The position numbers were made by a program, and so were the translations under genes. The notes beneath the pieces were generated by a model. That model was given only the letters and a program-made list of their open reading frames with translations, had not been told where the DNA came from and did no database searches. From contig NZ_CAKVAM010000002.1 in assembly GCF_934725225.1 (NCBI RefSeq), positions 124,001-188,000 on the forward strand: a stretch of DNA of 64,000 bases. Reading direction: 5' to 3'. The stretch is from an uncultured Treponema sp. (GTDB taxonomy: Bacteria > Spirochaetota > Spirochaetia > Treponematales > Treponemataceae). Below are positions 1-7,338 of this stretch, piece after piece (the stretch's first letter is position 1; each line of letters opens with the position of its first letter).

Positions 1-1
1 T

Positions 2-622
2 GAGGAAAAGCCGGCAATAGAACAAAAGGCTTCGTCTGACATTGAAATATTGCAGACTGCAAATTCGCTCGCAAAATATGGGTACGAAAATAATTCTGCT
101 TCTGCTCTTATTGAGGCTGCTGAAATTATGGCTCAAGTTCCTACTCAAAAACTTGATGCAACTGTAGAAATTCAAGGTGAAAAATCAAAAGACGGAAAGG
201 CAGCAAGTGAGTCAGGATATACAGCTGAAAAACTGATTGAAGATGCAAAAAAACTTGTTGGTAAAGACAAAACTTTTGCAAATTGGATTAAAAAAGTTGA
301 AAAGCTTATAAAATCCAGCAATACGAGAGGCGCTGTTGGCGGTCCAAAATATCAGTATAGCTGGGCTTATGGATACAATGGAAAAACACAATTCAATGTT
401 CCTTTTTACGCGAATTCTTTTGCTGAAATTTATGTGGAATCAATTGATTACGCCGACTTGGATTTGTATGTTTATTATGAGAACTGGAATTTTATCGCAA
501 GAGATACAAGCTATAATATGAACTGCTATGTCAGCTTTTACCCTCGCTGGACTGGACGTTTTTATGTAATCGTAAAAAATACTTCAAAGTGGGATAGCTG
601 CTTCCAGATTTTTACAAACTAG
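2..622 (+). CDS. Secreted or surface protein, C-terminal part (PPC-like beta domain)
   Basis: The reading frame is open from the first bases of the window, so the start lies outside and only the last ~206 residues are seen. The first half is helical and acidic or lysine-rich. The last ~90 residues alternate aromatic and polar residues with a LDLYVYYENWN stretch followed by SYNM, YVSFYP and GRFYVIVKN. This resembles bacterial pre-peptidase C-terminal (PPC-like) beta-sandwich domains found at the ends of exported enzymes. No catalytic domain is visible here. A strong terminator follows. The family call is from pattern only. Confidence 0.55.
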   Translation, partial: EEKPAIEQKASSDIEILQTANSLAKYGYENNSASALIEAAEIMAQVPTQKLDATVEIQGEKSKDGKAASESGYTAEKLIEDAKKLVGKDKTFANWIKKVEKLIKSSNTRGAVGGPKYQYSWAYGYNGKTQFNVPFYANSFAEIYVESIDYADLDLYVYYENWNFIARDTSYNMNCYVSFYPRWTGRFYVIVKNTSKWDSCFQIFTN

Positions 623-640
623 CCTATTTTATAAATATTT

Positions 641-672
641 ACAGCCAGTAAATTTTATTGGCTGTATTTTTT
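641..672 (+). terminator. Rho-independent terminator
   Basis: ACAGCCA (641-647) pairs with TGGCTGT (659-665) around an AT-rich loop and is followed by a T-rich run. It lies 19 bases after the stop of the preceding gene. Confidence 0.8.
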
Positions 673-713
673 ATTTATAACATAGCTAATTCACATTTTA
701 TAACGGAGAGTAT

Positions 714-1043
714 ATGCGGAGTTTTAAGAAATTTATTTTGCTTTTAATTTTTGCTCTTAACGCGGCTACTTCATTTGCGCAGAACCAAAAAACAGATTTT
801 GAGGTTGCGAATGAATATTATGATGCTGGAAAATATGAAGAAGCTATTAATTATTATGAAAGAAGTCTGCAATTTGACATTAAGAAGTATGGAAGCAATC
901 ATATTTACATTGGTATTGATTATTATTGTATAGGTTTTAGTTATTTACGGCTTAATAAATATAATGATTCTATTGAAAATTTTAATCAAAAATTGCAATA
1001 TCAAATTGCACTATTTTTTGAATTTTTTTTTCAAAGCCTGTAG
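714..1043 (+). pseudogene. Exported TPR protein, cut short at an IS30 insertion
   Basis: The start has a good ribosome site (ACGGAGAG, 5-6 bases upstream). Residues 1-22 form a signal peptide ending near SFAQ. The rest is one to two TPR-type helical repeats (EYYDAGKYEEAINYYE, then YLRLNKYNDSIENF). The native frame runs to about base 1004, where the IS30 end begins, and the last 13 residues are read from the IS. If the IS is removed in silico, the frame meets a TGA almost at once, so the gene may have been truncated before the insertion. TPR proteins mediate protein contacts; no specific partner is visible. Confidence 0.6.
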
Positions 1044-2189
1044 ATTAAGTCAAGTTGCTCATTGAAAAGTTCTTCTGGAGTCTTATAGCCCAGTCTTTTT
1101 CTTGGCAGTCCGTTTATCAGGTCTTCAATTCTCTCAAGCTCTGCCTCGGAGATTTTGTTGATGTCTGTACCTTTTGGGATGAAACGTCTTAAAATTCTGT
1201 TGTGCCGCTCGTTGATTCCTCTCTCGTATGACGAGTACGGATGCGCGAAGTATATTTTTGTGCCTTCATTTTCAACCTCCGCAAGCGATGCAAACTCAAG
1301 GCCTCTGTCCGATGTCAGCGTCCTGAATATTTTCTCTGGGTTTTCTCCAAAGTCTGAGAACAGCCGCTTGATTTCCGAATTGACCGCACTGGCTGCCTTC
1401 GCTGGAATCTTCCGCGTTATGTAGAAATCCGTCTTGCGCTCGGCGAGCGTCAGGACGACAGCGTTCTTTCCTTTCTTTTTTCCGATTACAGTGTCGATTT
1501 CCCAGTGTCCGAATGTGTTCCGTGTTGCGACTTCCGCTGGCCTGTTTTCTATGCTGTTTCCCAGCCTCATCTTTCCTGTTCTATTTTTATGGATGTGTCT
1601 TTTCCGTCTCAGGCTTTCAGGCAGGTCTGAGACTCTCACTTCCATAATTCCTTTGTGAATCCAGTTATAGAGCGTTTTTGTGCAGACTGAATTTTTCTTT
1701 GTGAAAAATCGTTCTGTTTTGAGCCTTCCGGCAGAGGCATCCACCGACCATTTTTTCAGAGGACTTGAAAAATCGCTTTCAACACATTTTATGAACTCCG
1801 CGCATTCACGGAATTTTCCGGTTCTGTGGCAGCTAGTGCGGTTTGCCTCATATTTTTCCTGCCCTGTTTCCGCGCGGTAGCACAGGCGGCGGCTTCTGTA
1901 CATTTTCTTTGAGCCTCTTCTGATTTCGTTCTTGATAGTGTTGTACGCGCAGCCTATCTCCTTTGCGATTGAGTAGACCGTGTGTCCGTCCTTGAGCCTG
2001 AGCTGGATGAGCGTGCGCTCGCAGATTGTCAGGTGCTTGTTTCTGACGTGTTCAAGTGTGTATTTCATTCTGGCAGATTCCTTGTCGGGCTGGCTATACA
2101 GCTGTCAAAAGAATTTGCAGGATTTTGTTATTCTCCGAGCCTAATGTTTCGCCGCATATCAATGTCCGATTCGTTTAAATAAGCACAAT
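1005..2189 (-). mobile_element. IS30-family insertion sequence
   Basis: The element carries one transposase gene. Proposed ends are ATTGCACTATTTTTTGAA at 1005 and, read inward on the other strand, ATTGTGCTTATTTAAA from 2189; these are imperfect inverted repeats. Length of about 1.18 kb fits IS30 elements. The flanks are ATATCAA (998-1004) and AACCTTGATAT (2190-2200), suggesting a 2-bp AA target duplication. The tips are inferred by eye and could be off by a few bases. Confidence 0.65.
1031..2068 (-). CDS. IS30-family transposase
   Basis: This 345-residue protein starts with an HTH (LTICERTLIQLRLKDG, SIAKEIGCAYNTIKNE), as in IS30 transposases. The C-terminal half holds a DDE integrase core: GHWEIDTVIG with the first Asp, LTSDRGLEF with the second, and ERGINERHNRILRRF with the Glu. 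IS30 enzymes use these residues for a copy-out, circular-intermediate pathway. The length is near the family norm, and no frameshift or stop is seen, so the copy may be active. Confidence 0.93.
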   Translation of the reverse strand: MKYTLEHVRNKHLTICERTLIQLRLKDGHTVYSIAKEIGCAYNTIKNEIRRGSKKMYRSRRLCYRAETGQEKYEANRTSCHRTGKFRECAEFIKCVESDFSSPLKKWSVDASAGRLKTERFFTKKNSVCTKTLYNWIHKGIMEVRVSDLPESLRRKRHIHKNRTGKMRLGNSIENRPAEVATRNTFGHWEIDTVIGKKKGKNAVVLTLAERKTDFYITRKIPAKAASAVNSEIKRLFSDFGENPEKIFRTLTSDRGLEFASLAEVENEGTKIYFAHPYSSYERGINERHNRILRRFIPKGTDINKISEAELERIEDLINGLPRKRLGYKTPEELFNEQLDLIYRL

Positions 2190-2234
2190 AACCTTGATAT
2201 GTCAAACTGTTTTTTCAAGATGAGAAATGAGGGC

Positions 2235-2290
2235 TTATGGAAAACTCGCCGTGCTTAGGCACGGGCGGCATCTGGAAGTGCCTCTGAGTT
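2235..2290 (+). repeat. Possible IS200/IS605 end remnant (hairpin)
   Basis: CCGTGC (2249-2254) and GCACGG (2259-2264) form a tight hairpin with a TTAG loop, in the context ACTCGCCGTGC-TTAG-GCACGGGCGG. Hairpins of this form sit at the right ends of many IS200/IS605 elements next to TnpB or IscB genes. No tnpA or tnpB is present, so at most an end is left. Confidence 0.3.
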
Positions 2291-2315
2291 TCCTACAAGC
2301 CTTGATGTTATTTAC

Positions 2316-2325
2316 GACCGACACG
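2316..2325. repeat. Half copy of the 16-bp palindrome
   Basis: GACCGACACG matches the left half of the palindrome found whole elsewhere in the window, but the right half is replaced by GGGTGA. It lies directly outside the 3' end of the topoisomerase gene and may mark a recombination edge. Confidence 0.4.
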
Positions 2326-2333
2326 GGGTGAGT

Positions 2334-4421
2334 TCATTTTTTCTTCTTTTTCTCAAACACTGGCTCAATTTCCCATGAGTTCTCTTTGTTCAGGATGAAG
2401 CGGCACTCGTAGCTTCCGCCGTCTTTCTTCGTGCATTTTTTAAGAGAAGTTTTTTTTCCCTCGCATAAGGCCTTTATGTCTGACTTTGTGAATTTTGCTC
2501 CGCGTGTTTCTTTCCATAGCGACTTGAATTTGCAGCCGTCCTTGTAGCCTGTGCAGAACCAGCTTTTCTGGCTTTCCCTGACAGGCTTTCCGCAGACTGG
2601 GCATTTGATTTCATCCGCCGTGATTCCTGAGCGGTCGATTTTGATTTCAGTGCTGACAGCCTGCCTCACAAAGTCCTTCATTTTTTTCTCGAAGATTTCA
2701 GGATTTTCCGCAAGATCTTTTTCCCATTGAGTTGTCGCTGAGATGTCGGCGACCTGTTTCAGCGCGGAATTTCTCAAAGCTGCAAGGAGCGTCTCGCCGA
2801 GCTTTGTGCAGATGAAATTCTTGTTCTGGACTTCAATGTATCCGTTCGCTGTGAGTTTCGGAATGAATGTGTGCCGTGTTGCCGGAGTTCCAAGCCCGAC
2901 AAGTCTTTCGTTTTGCTCATCATGAAGCGGCTCGTGTCGGTCGGGCTTCGGTTTTTCCATGAACGAGAGAATGCTTGCCTCGTTGAAATATTTTGGAGGC
3001 TTGGTCCATTTTTCTTTTGTCTCAATTTCTGAAAGGACAAGCGAGTTCCAGTCGATTCCGTCAAGGCACTGAGCCTCGTTTTCTGTTTCTTCACTTTGAA
3101 CCGACACGTGTCGGTCGGACAGTATGTCAGAAAACTTTTTCCAGCCAGGCTCAGTTGTCTTTCTTCCTGAAATTCTGAAAGTTTTTCCTTCTGTTTCAAG
3201 AATATAGACCTGCTGGATATATTTTGCCTCTGGGAGAAAGGCCGCCATGAAACGCTCAAGAATCAGAGTGTAGACGTTCATCTGCTTCTCGCCTGCGTTT
3301 TCAGGAAGGGCTTTCAGCGGAATCAGGGCGTGGTGGGCTTCGAGTTTTTTGTCGTTGAAGCACCTCTTGTTTGATGCTGAGAAATCCTCGCATTCGGCAA
3401 GCTGCCTGTATTTAGGATATGCTTTGCAAAGCTCGTCAAACACATCGCGGCAAAGTCCTGTGTTTCCGCTTCCCATGACTTTGGACGGAGTGCGCGGATA
3501 TGAAACGCATTTCAGGTCGTCATATAGCGACTGGATTATTGAGAGCGTCTCGTCTGCGCTGTAGCCGAAAAACCTGAACGCGTCTTTTTGCGCTGAGTTC
3601 AGGTTGTAGAGTTGCGGCGGCTCAACGGATTTTTCCTCTTCCTTTTTTTCTTTCAAGATTGCTTTCTTCCCGGCACATTCTTTCAGTTTTCGGCTTCTTG
3701 AATCGTCCGGGAATTTTGTCGTGCTGTTTTCAAAATATATTCCTGCGCAGCCTGCGTTGCTTGAACCGACACGTGTCGGTCGGAATATTCCATAGTGTTC
3801 AAAGTATTTTTGGCTTTTGAAATTCCTGATTGCGTCGCATCTTTCCGAGATTGCGCTTAGAATCGCTGTCTGGACTCTGCCGACTGGGAGCTTTTTGTTT
3901 GCGGCGCGGCTTATGTATCTTGAGAAGTTCATTCCTACAAGCCAGTCCGCGTGCTGCCGTGCGAATCCTTGCGCGGAGAGCGTGTTGTATTCTGCAAGCG
4001 GCCTTGCGTTTCTGATTCCGTTCTTTATGACTTCCGCAGTGAGAGCTTGCGAAACCCAGAACCTTTTTATCCTGCTGAAGTCTGTGATTCCTGCCATCAT
4101 AAGGCATTCCCTTGCTATGACTTCTCCCTCGCGGTCTGCGTCGGTAGCAATCAGGATTTCATCGTTGCGGTGCTTTTTCAGAAGGCTGATTACAACCTTG
4201 GTTATTTCTGTTGTCTTTGGATTTGTTCGGTAGCCGAATCTGTCCGGAATGACTGGAAGATATTCGGAAGTGTAGTGTTTCGGCTCTTCCAGACTGAACA
4301 GATGACCCTTGCCGCTTGCGATTGTGATGTCGCCGCCGGAATATATTCCGCCAGTTTTCCTGCATGAGAGCGCGCTGGCGAATTCCTCTGCGACATTCGA
4401 CTTTTCTGCGATGATAAGCAT
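2334..4421 (-). CDS. topB: DNA topoisomerase III (type IA)
   Basis: This 695-residue type IA topoisomerase relaxes and decatenates DNA through a covalent 5'-phosphotyrosine. An N-terminal TOPRIM domain begins MLIIAEKSNVAEEF and contains the DADREGE motif. The catalytic tyrosine lies in VSYPRTPS, near residue 308. The C-terminus has a zinc finger (CPVCGKPV, then C and GYKDGCKF). Conjugative elements often carry TopB to resolve plasmid DNA. The gene holds two in-frame copies of the 16-bp palindrome, read as FRPTRVGSS (3765) and SDRHVSVQS (3100), both outside the catalytic motifs. A ribosome site (GAAGGAG) precedes the ATG. Confidence 0.95.
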   Translation of the reverse strand: MLIIAEKSNVAEEFASALSCRKTGGIYSGGDITIASGKGHLFSLEEPKHYTSEYLPVIPDRFGYRTNPKTTEITKVVISLLKKHRNDEILIATDADREGEVIARECLMMAGITDFSRIKRFWVSQALTAEVIKNGIRNARPLAEYNTLSAQGFARQHADWLVGMNFSRYISRAANKKLPVGRVQTAILSAISERCDAIRNFKSQKYFEHYGIFRPTRVGSSNAGCAGIYFENSTTKFPDDSRSRKLKECAGKKAILKEKKEEEKSVEPPQLYNLNSAQKDAFRFFGYSADETLSIIQSLYDDLKCVSYPRTPSKVMGSGNTGLCRDVFDELCKAYPKYRQLAECEDFSASNKRCFNDKKLEAHHALIPLKALPENAGEKQMNVYTLILERFMAAFLPEAKYIQQVYILETEGKTFRISGRKTTEPGWKKFSDILSDRHVSVQSEETENEAQCLDGIDWNSLVLSEIETKEKWTKPPKYFNEASILSFMEKPKPDRHEPLHDEQNERLVGLGTPATRHTFIPKLTANGYIEVQNKNFICTKLGETLLAALRNSALKQVADISATTQWEKDLAENPEIFEKKMKDFVRQAVSTEIKIDRSGITADEIKCPVCGKPVRESQKSWFCTGYKDGCKFKSLWKETRGAKFTKSDIKALCEGKKTSLKKCTKKDGGSYECRFILNKENSWEIEPVFEKKKKK
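3100..3115. repeat. 16-bp palindrome, copy inside topB
   Basis: Exact ACCGACACGTGTCGGT. It is read in frame on the minus strand as DRHVSV, in the C-terminal part of the topoisomerase. Confidence 0.9.
3765..3780. repeat. 16-bp palindrome, second copy inside topB
   Basis: Exact copy, read on the minus strand as PTRVG, in a different reading phase from the copy at 3100. Confidence 0.9.
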
Positions 4422-4434
4422 ATTGAACTCCTTC

Positions 4435-4444
4435 GGGCGGGCAG
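4435..4444 (-). promoter_or_regulatory. Shared leader motif CTGCCCGCCC ahead of topB
   Basis: Read on the minus strand, TTCTGCCCGCCCGAAGGAG stands 13 bases before the ATG. The same 10-mer precedes the VirB8 and VirD4 genes at nearly the same distance (8619 and 25116). It may be an operator or an mRNA control site. Confidence 0.45.
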
Positions 4445-4514
4445 AAGTTCAGTTCAATTTATAGACTGATATTCAGGATTTTTCAAGGGCAGGTGTGTCC
4501 GCTGCTGCTGTTGA

Positions 4515-4530
4515 ACCGACACGTGTCGGT
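4515..4530. repeat. 16-bp palindrome, intergenic copy
   Basis: Exact copy, extended to the 20-bp perfect palindrome GAACCGACACGTGTCGGTTC (4513-4532). It lies about 95 bases upstream of the topB start. Confidence 0.9.
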
Positions 4531-4854
4531 TCGTCTTATGAAAAAAAAGAAGTTTTTCCGATAAAGTCGTGCATTACAAGTCATTAGAAGAATTTTCTGA
4601 AAAAGAGCCGTTATTGAAAAGAGTGGAAATGAGCAAAAGAGAGAAAAGAGTAACTCTTGGACGCAAGATAAAGGTTTGTGCTACAAGCCGTGCTATTTTG
4701 TTTCCAGTTCTGGAATTATATGTATTACGTGCGTTTTTTGTGTAATGCGGCTGTCTGTTTTCTTCTATAATTGGCTGTGTAGTACGGCTGATTTATGTTG
4801 CATTTTTACATGAGATTTTTGAAATTTGTTTTATTGTGAGAAATATTTATACAT

Positions 4855-4916
4855 TGACAATATATTTCTATAATGACATATTTATTACAGGTTTAGACGT
4901 GAAAATATATGTCATT
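4855..4916 (+). promoter_or_regulatory. Promoter with inverted-repeat operator
   Basis: TTGACA near 4855 fits a -35 box, with AT-rich -10 options downstream. AATGACATAT (4872-4881) and ATATGTCATT (4907-4916) are perfect 10-bp inverted arms flanking the probable start of transcription, which suggests repressor control of the next gene. Confidence 0.5.
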
Positions 4917-4927
4917 GGTGGAAAAAA

Positions 4928-5521
4928 ATGTATTTTTCAAAAAAGAGAAAGTTGTTGATAGCTCAGGTGATAAAAAATTCGCCGGATTTGCTGTGCAGGA
5001 TTTCTCTTGATGCCGGATGGTGCGGACTTCAGGAAACTGTGGAGATGGCAGATATAATGTTCCGCGCCTGGAGAATATGGAGCAACAGCCGATGGTCTTT
5101 TTTCAGCAAGAAATATTCCGGCATTTTGAGAAAATTTCATGTGGATTATGACATCGACAAAGGAATGTGCAGGCCTCGATTCCGTCTTCTGGTTTTGGCT
5201 AAGCCTGATAATAAAAATGAAGAATGGCAGCTCAGAAAAAAAATATATTTGAGCTGGTATTCAGTCTGGAGTTCTGCGATGAGGAATTCTTCCGATGTCA
5301 GCGTCAATGTTGAATTTTTGGATAAGAAAAATGCAATGGAAACTGTTGAGAATTTCTGCAATCTGAATATGTTTGAAAGCTCTTCCGTAGATAATGAATT
5401 GATTGGAATTGAAAAGCGGATAAGGCAGAACCACCGCACATTTTCTGCTGGCGGAATATTCAGAAAAGCACTGAACCGACACGTGTCGGTCGAGGAGAAA
5501 AATGAAAATAACAGAAAATGA
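4928..5521 (+). CDS. Unknown protein, faintly like rolling-circle Rep proteins
   Basis: The product has 197 residues. The middle (FFSKKYSGILRKFHVDY, then RPRFRLLVLAKPD, then LSWYSVWSSAM) has the spacing seen in Rep_1-type initiators, where a histidine-rich HPHFH strand is followed by a W-containing helix. Here the metal-binding histidines are replaced by RPRFR, so it would be inactive or unrelated. The last residues read through a palindrome copy (NRHVSVEEK). It overlaps the next gene by 20 bases. Its own promoter holds an inverted repeat. The function is unknown. Confidence 0.5.
   Translation: MYFSKKRKLLIAQVIKNSPDLLCRISLDAGWCGLQETVEMADIMFRAWRIWSNSRWSFFSKKYSGILRKFHVDYDIDKGMCRPRFRLLVLAKPDNKNEEWQLRKKIYLSWYSVWSSAMRNSSDVSVNVEFLDKKNAMETVENFCNLNMFESSSVDNELIGIEKRIRQNHRTFSAGGIFRKALNRHVSVEEKNENNRK
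5475..5490. repeat. 16-bp palindrome at a gene junction
   Basis: Exact copy. It encodes the last part of the upstream protein, and its right flank CGAGGAG (5491-5497) forms the ribosome site of the next gene. Confidence 0.9.
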
Positions 5522-5708
5522 AATTCTTAATGCCAAATGTAATAACTGCGAAAGCGCATACCATGAATACGGAAAATTGTGCCCATGGCGGAGCATAAGC
5601 GGCGACTACTGCTTTGACGGAATGAATGCGGAAGAAGCGCACAGGGAAATTTCAAAACACGTTGATGAATTTCAGACAGAGATAGCGAGGGGGCTTGGGG
5701 GAAAATGA
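5502..5708 (+). CDS. Small cysteine-containing protein, unknown
   Basis: The product is 68 residues. Four or more cysteines (CNNC, LCPW, DYC) could bind zinc. The GAGGAG ribosome site lies right after the palindrome copy. It overlaps both neighbours by a few bases, so it is likely co-translated with them. I do not recognise a family. Confidence 0.6.
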   Translation: MKITENEILNAKCNNCESAYHEYGKLCPWRSISGDYCFDGMNAEEAHREISKHVDEFQTEIARGLGGK

Positions 5709-5932
5709 AACAGTTTGCGGTAAGCGGTCTTTCCAACCGCATTTATTACGGCACATCAAAACCGCTTGGCGGCGGAAGATTCAAATTCACAGGCAAGAAA
5801 GAAGATGTAACTGATGATGTTCTGGCTGTTGTTTTTGAATGGTTCATGGATCAGATGTCGGAGAAAGAGGAATTTTCAATCCAATTCCCGAACGTAGATT
5901 TTGAGCTTGTGATGAGGAGGAAAAAATGCTGA
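5705..5932 (+). CDS. DUF7446-like small protein
   Basis: The product is 75 residues and starts at an ATGA overlap with the preceding stop. The pattern FAVSGLSNRIYYGT, then a KKEDVTDDVLAVV helix, resembles small phage and plasmid proteins I remember as DUF7446 (typically VSPLTNRI followed by KQDVTSDVL). Their role is not known to me. The gene overlaps the ASCH gene, which places it in the same operon. Confidence 0.6.
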   Translation: MKQFAVSGLSNRIYYGTSKPLGGGRFKFTGKKEDVTDDVLAVVFEWFMDQMSEKEEFSIQFPNVDFELVMRRKKC

Positions 5933-6279
5933 CTTTTCCGCTTAAAAAGGAATGGTACGAGAAAATCAGAAGCGGCGAGAAAACTGTCGAGTACAGGGAA
6001 GTCAAACCGTACTGGACTAAAAGAATCGCCGCTGAAATCGCAAGGAATTATCCGAATGAGAACAAGAAATATTGCCTTGCAATGACTTCGATAGCGAGCC
6101 GTATCGGAAGCTCCATTGAGTTCAAGGTCGGAGAGTGCCGGCTTCGGCTTGGCTACACAGACAGATACCTATCCGCAACAGTTTCCAAAATAGAAACTGT
6201 TGACGGCAAGTGTACCGACCTGCGCATAGACAAGCCGGTGTATGCGATTCATCTTCAAGATGTAAAGGTTACTGAATGA
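5926..6279 (+). CDS. ASCH-domain protein
   Basis: The 117-residue product opens LTFPLKKEWYEKIRSGEKTV, followed by EYREVKPYW. This is the hallmark strand-helix start of ASCH domains, which have a PUA-like RNA-binding fold. Such proteins are thought to bind RNA or modified nucleotides, and some are amidohydrolases. The ribosome site AGGAGG lies just upstream inside the previous gene. It overlaps its neighbours on both sides. The exact substrate cannot be told. Confidence 0.82.
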   Translation: MLTFPLKKEWYEKIRSGEKTVEYREVKPYWTKRIAAEIARNYPNENKKYCLAMTSIASRIGSSIEFKVGECRLRLGYTDRYLSATVSKIETVDGKCTDLRIDKPVYAIHLQDVKVTE

Positions 6280-6545
6280 CAGAAGAGGAACTTGACAAAA
6301 TAATACTGTGTGAAATAGAATTCATTTATGGAGGCGGGCCTATGGCTACAATAATGGAAAAGGATGTTCTTTTGGAGCTTGTTTCTTACAGCCTTGCAAT
6401 GCTTCACAACAAAAACGATACTGATGACCGAGCAGATTCAGAAAGAGCGTTGTGCAGGCTGAAGCACACACTTATAAACACAGATTTCAATGATATAGAC
6501 TATAAGGCCACGACCACAAGAATCAAGCAACTGAGAGCTATGTAG
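6276..6545 (+). CDS. Small protein upstream of the zeta-like toxin, possible antitoxin
   Basis: The product is 89 residues, helical and acidic, and ends two bases before the zeta-like gene. It overlaps the ASCH gene by four bases. The position matches that of antitoxins in epsilon/zeta and PezAT pairs, but the sequence shows no HTH of the PezA type. The antitoxin role is inferred from position only. Confidence 0.5.
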   Translation: MTEEELDKIILCEIEFIYGGGPMATIMEKDVLLELVSYSLAMLHNKNDTDDRADSERALCRLKHTLINTDFNDIDYKATTTRIKQLRAM

Positions 6546-6547
6546 CC

Positions 6548-7330
6548 ATGTATCTTATCAATGAACTGAATTGCACAAATGAAGAGTTTAATGACAAGTT
6601 TAAGATTGTCTGGAATCAGATAAAATTGATGAATCCATTTCTTGAGGCAGAGGAATCTCCTGAAGGTTTTGTTCTCGGCGGACAGCCTGGAGCTGGAAAA
6701 ACAACGCTCACAAATATGCTTTCCGCAAGGCTGAACAAGAATATAATCTCCATCTCCGGCGATGATTTCCGTCCTTATCATCCTCATTTTGAGGAAATCC
6801 AGAATCTTTACAAAGAGGAATCCCCAAAATACACATCAAAGTTTTCAGGACGAATGACAGAAGTGCTTATAGACAAGGCGGTATCTGAAAAATACAACAT
6901 TGTTGTCGAGGGAACATTCCGCACTTCCGCGACGCCAGTTTCAACCTTGAAAAAGATGAAGCAGGCTGGATATAAGACAGGAATCGCGATCCAGATATGC
7001 GACAAGGAGACCAGCTGGAAGTCTTGTCAGGAACGCTATGAAAAAATGAGGGAAACGAATCCGCTTCTTGCAAGGGCGGTTGACAAGGCTCATCATGACC
7101 TTGTGATAAGACAGCTTCCAGAAACGATAAAGGCAGTATACGAGTCAGGCTTTGCCGACAGCCTTGAAATATATGAGCGTTTCCCGAAAAATGGCACATT
7201 TGCTGTAAGAAAAATATTCTCTTCCGAGGACGGAAAATCTCTTGACATGAAAATGATTGAGGATGTTCTTGAAGGAAGAGCCAGTCATAATAAAAAGGCA
7301 AGAGAGCTAGATTCAAGCTTTGAACGCTAA
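6548..7330 (+). CDS. Zeta-toxin family kinase
   Basis: The 260-residue product carries a Walker A motif GGQPGAGKTT near residue 44. It is followed by SISGDDFRPYHP, with the Asp that zeta kinases use to activate the sugar, and VVEGTFR and TSWKSCQERYEK. Zeta/PezT enzymes phosphorylate UDP-N-acetylglucosamine and so block cell-wall synthesis; some relatives target other molecules. The C-terminus (KKARELDSSFER) is basic and ends FER, like several other cargo proteins in this window. This raises the option that it is exported during conjugation. Confidence 0.85.
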   Translation: MYLINELNCTNEEFNDKFKIVWNQIKLMNPFLEAEESPEGFVLGGQPGAGKTTLTNMLSARLNKNIISISGDDFRPYHPHFEEIQNLYKEESPKYTSKFSGRMTEVLIDKAVSEKYNIVVEGTFRTSATPVSTLKKMKQAGYKTGIAIQICDKETSWKSCQERYEKMRETNPLLARAVDKAHHDLVIRQLPETIKAVYESGFADSLEIYERFPKNGTFAVRKIFSSEDGKSLDMKMIEDVLEGRASHNKKARELDSSFER

Positions 7331-7338
7331 GCTAGCCC

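Larger units (their letters stand above)
4422..4854 (+). other. Intergenic region with a palindrome and a possible gene remnant
   Basis: This AT-rich stretch separates topB from the next gene. It holds one full palindrome copy at 4515. Bases 4566-4745 are an open stretch of 59 codons ending in TAA, with a basic middle (KRVEMSKREKRVTLG) but no convincing start. A short ATG frame just before it stops in another phase. It may be a decayed gene; I recognise no family. Confidence 0.3.

Noticed and set aside
4566..4745. A real gene in the gap after topB.
   Set aside because: No start codon or ribosome site in frame; kept only as a possible remnant.
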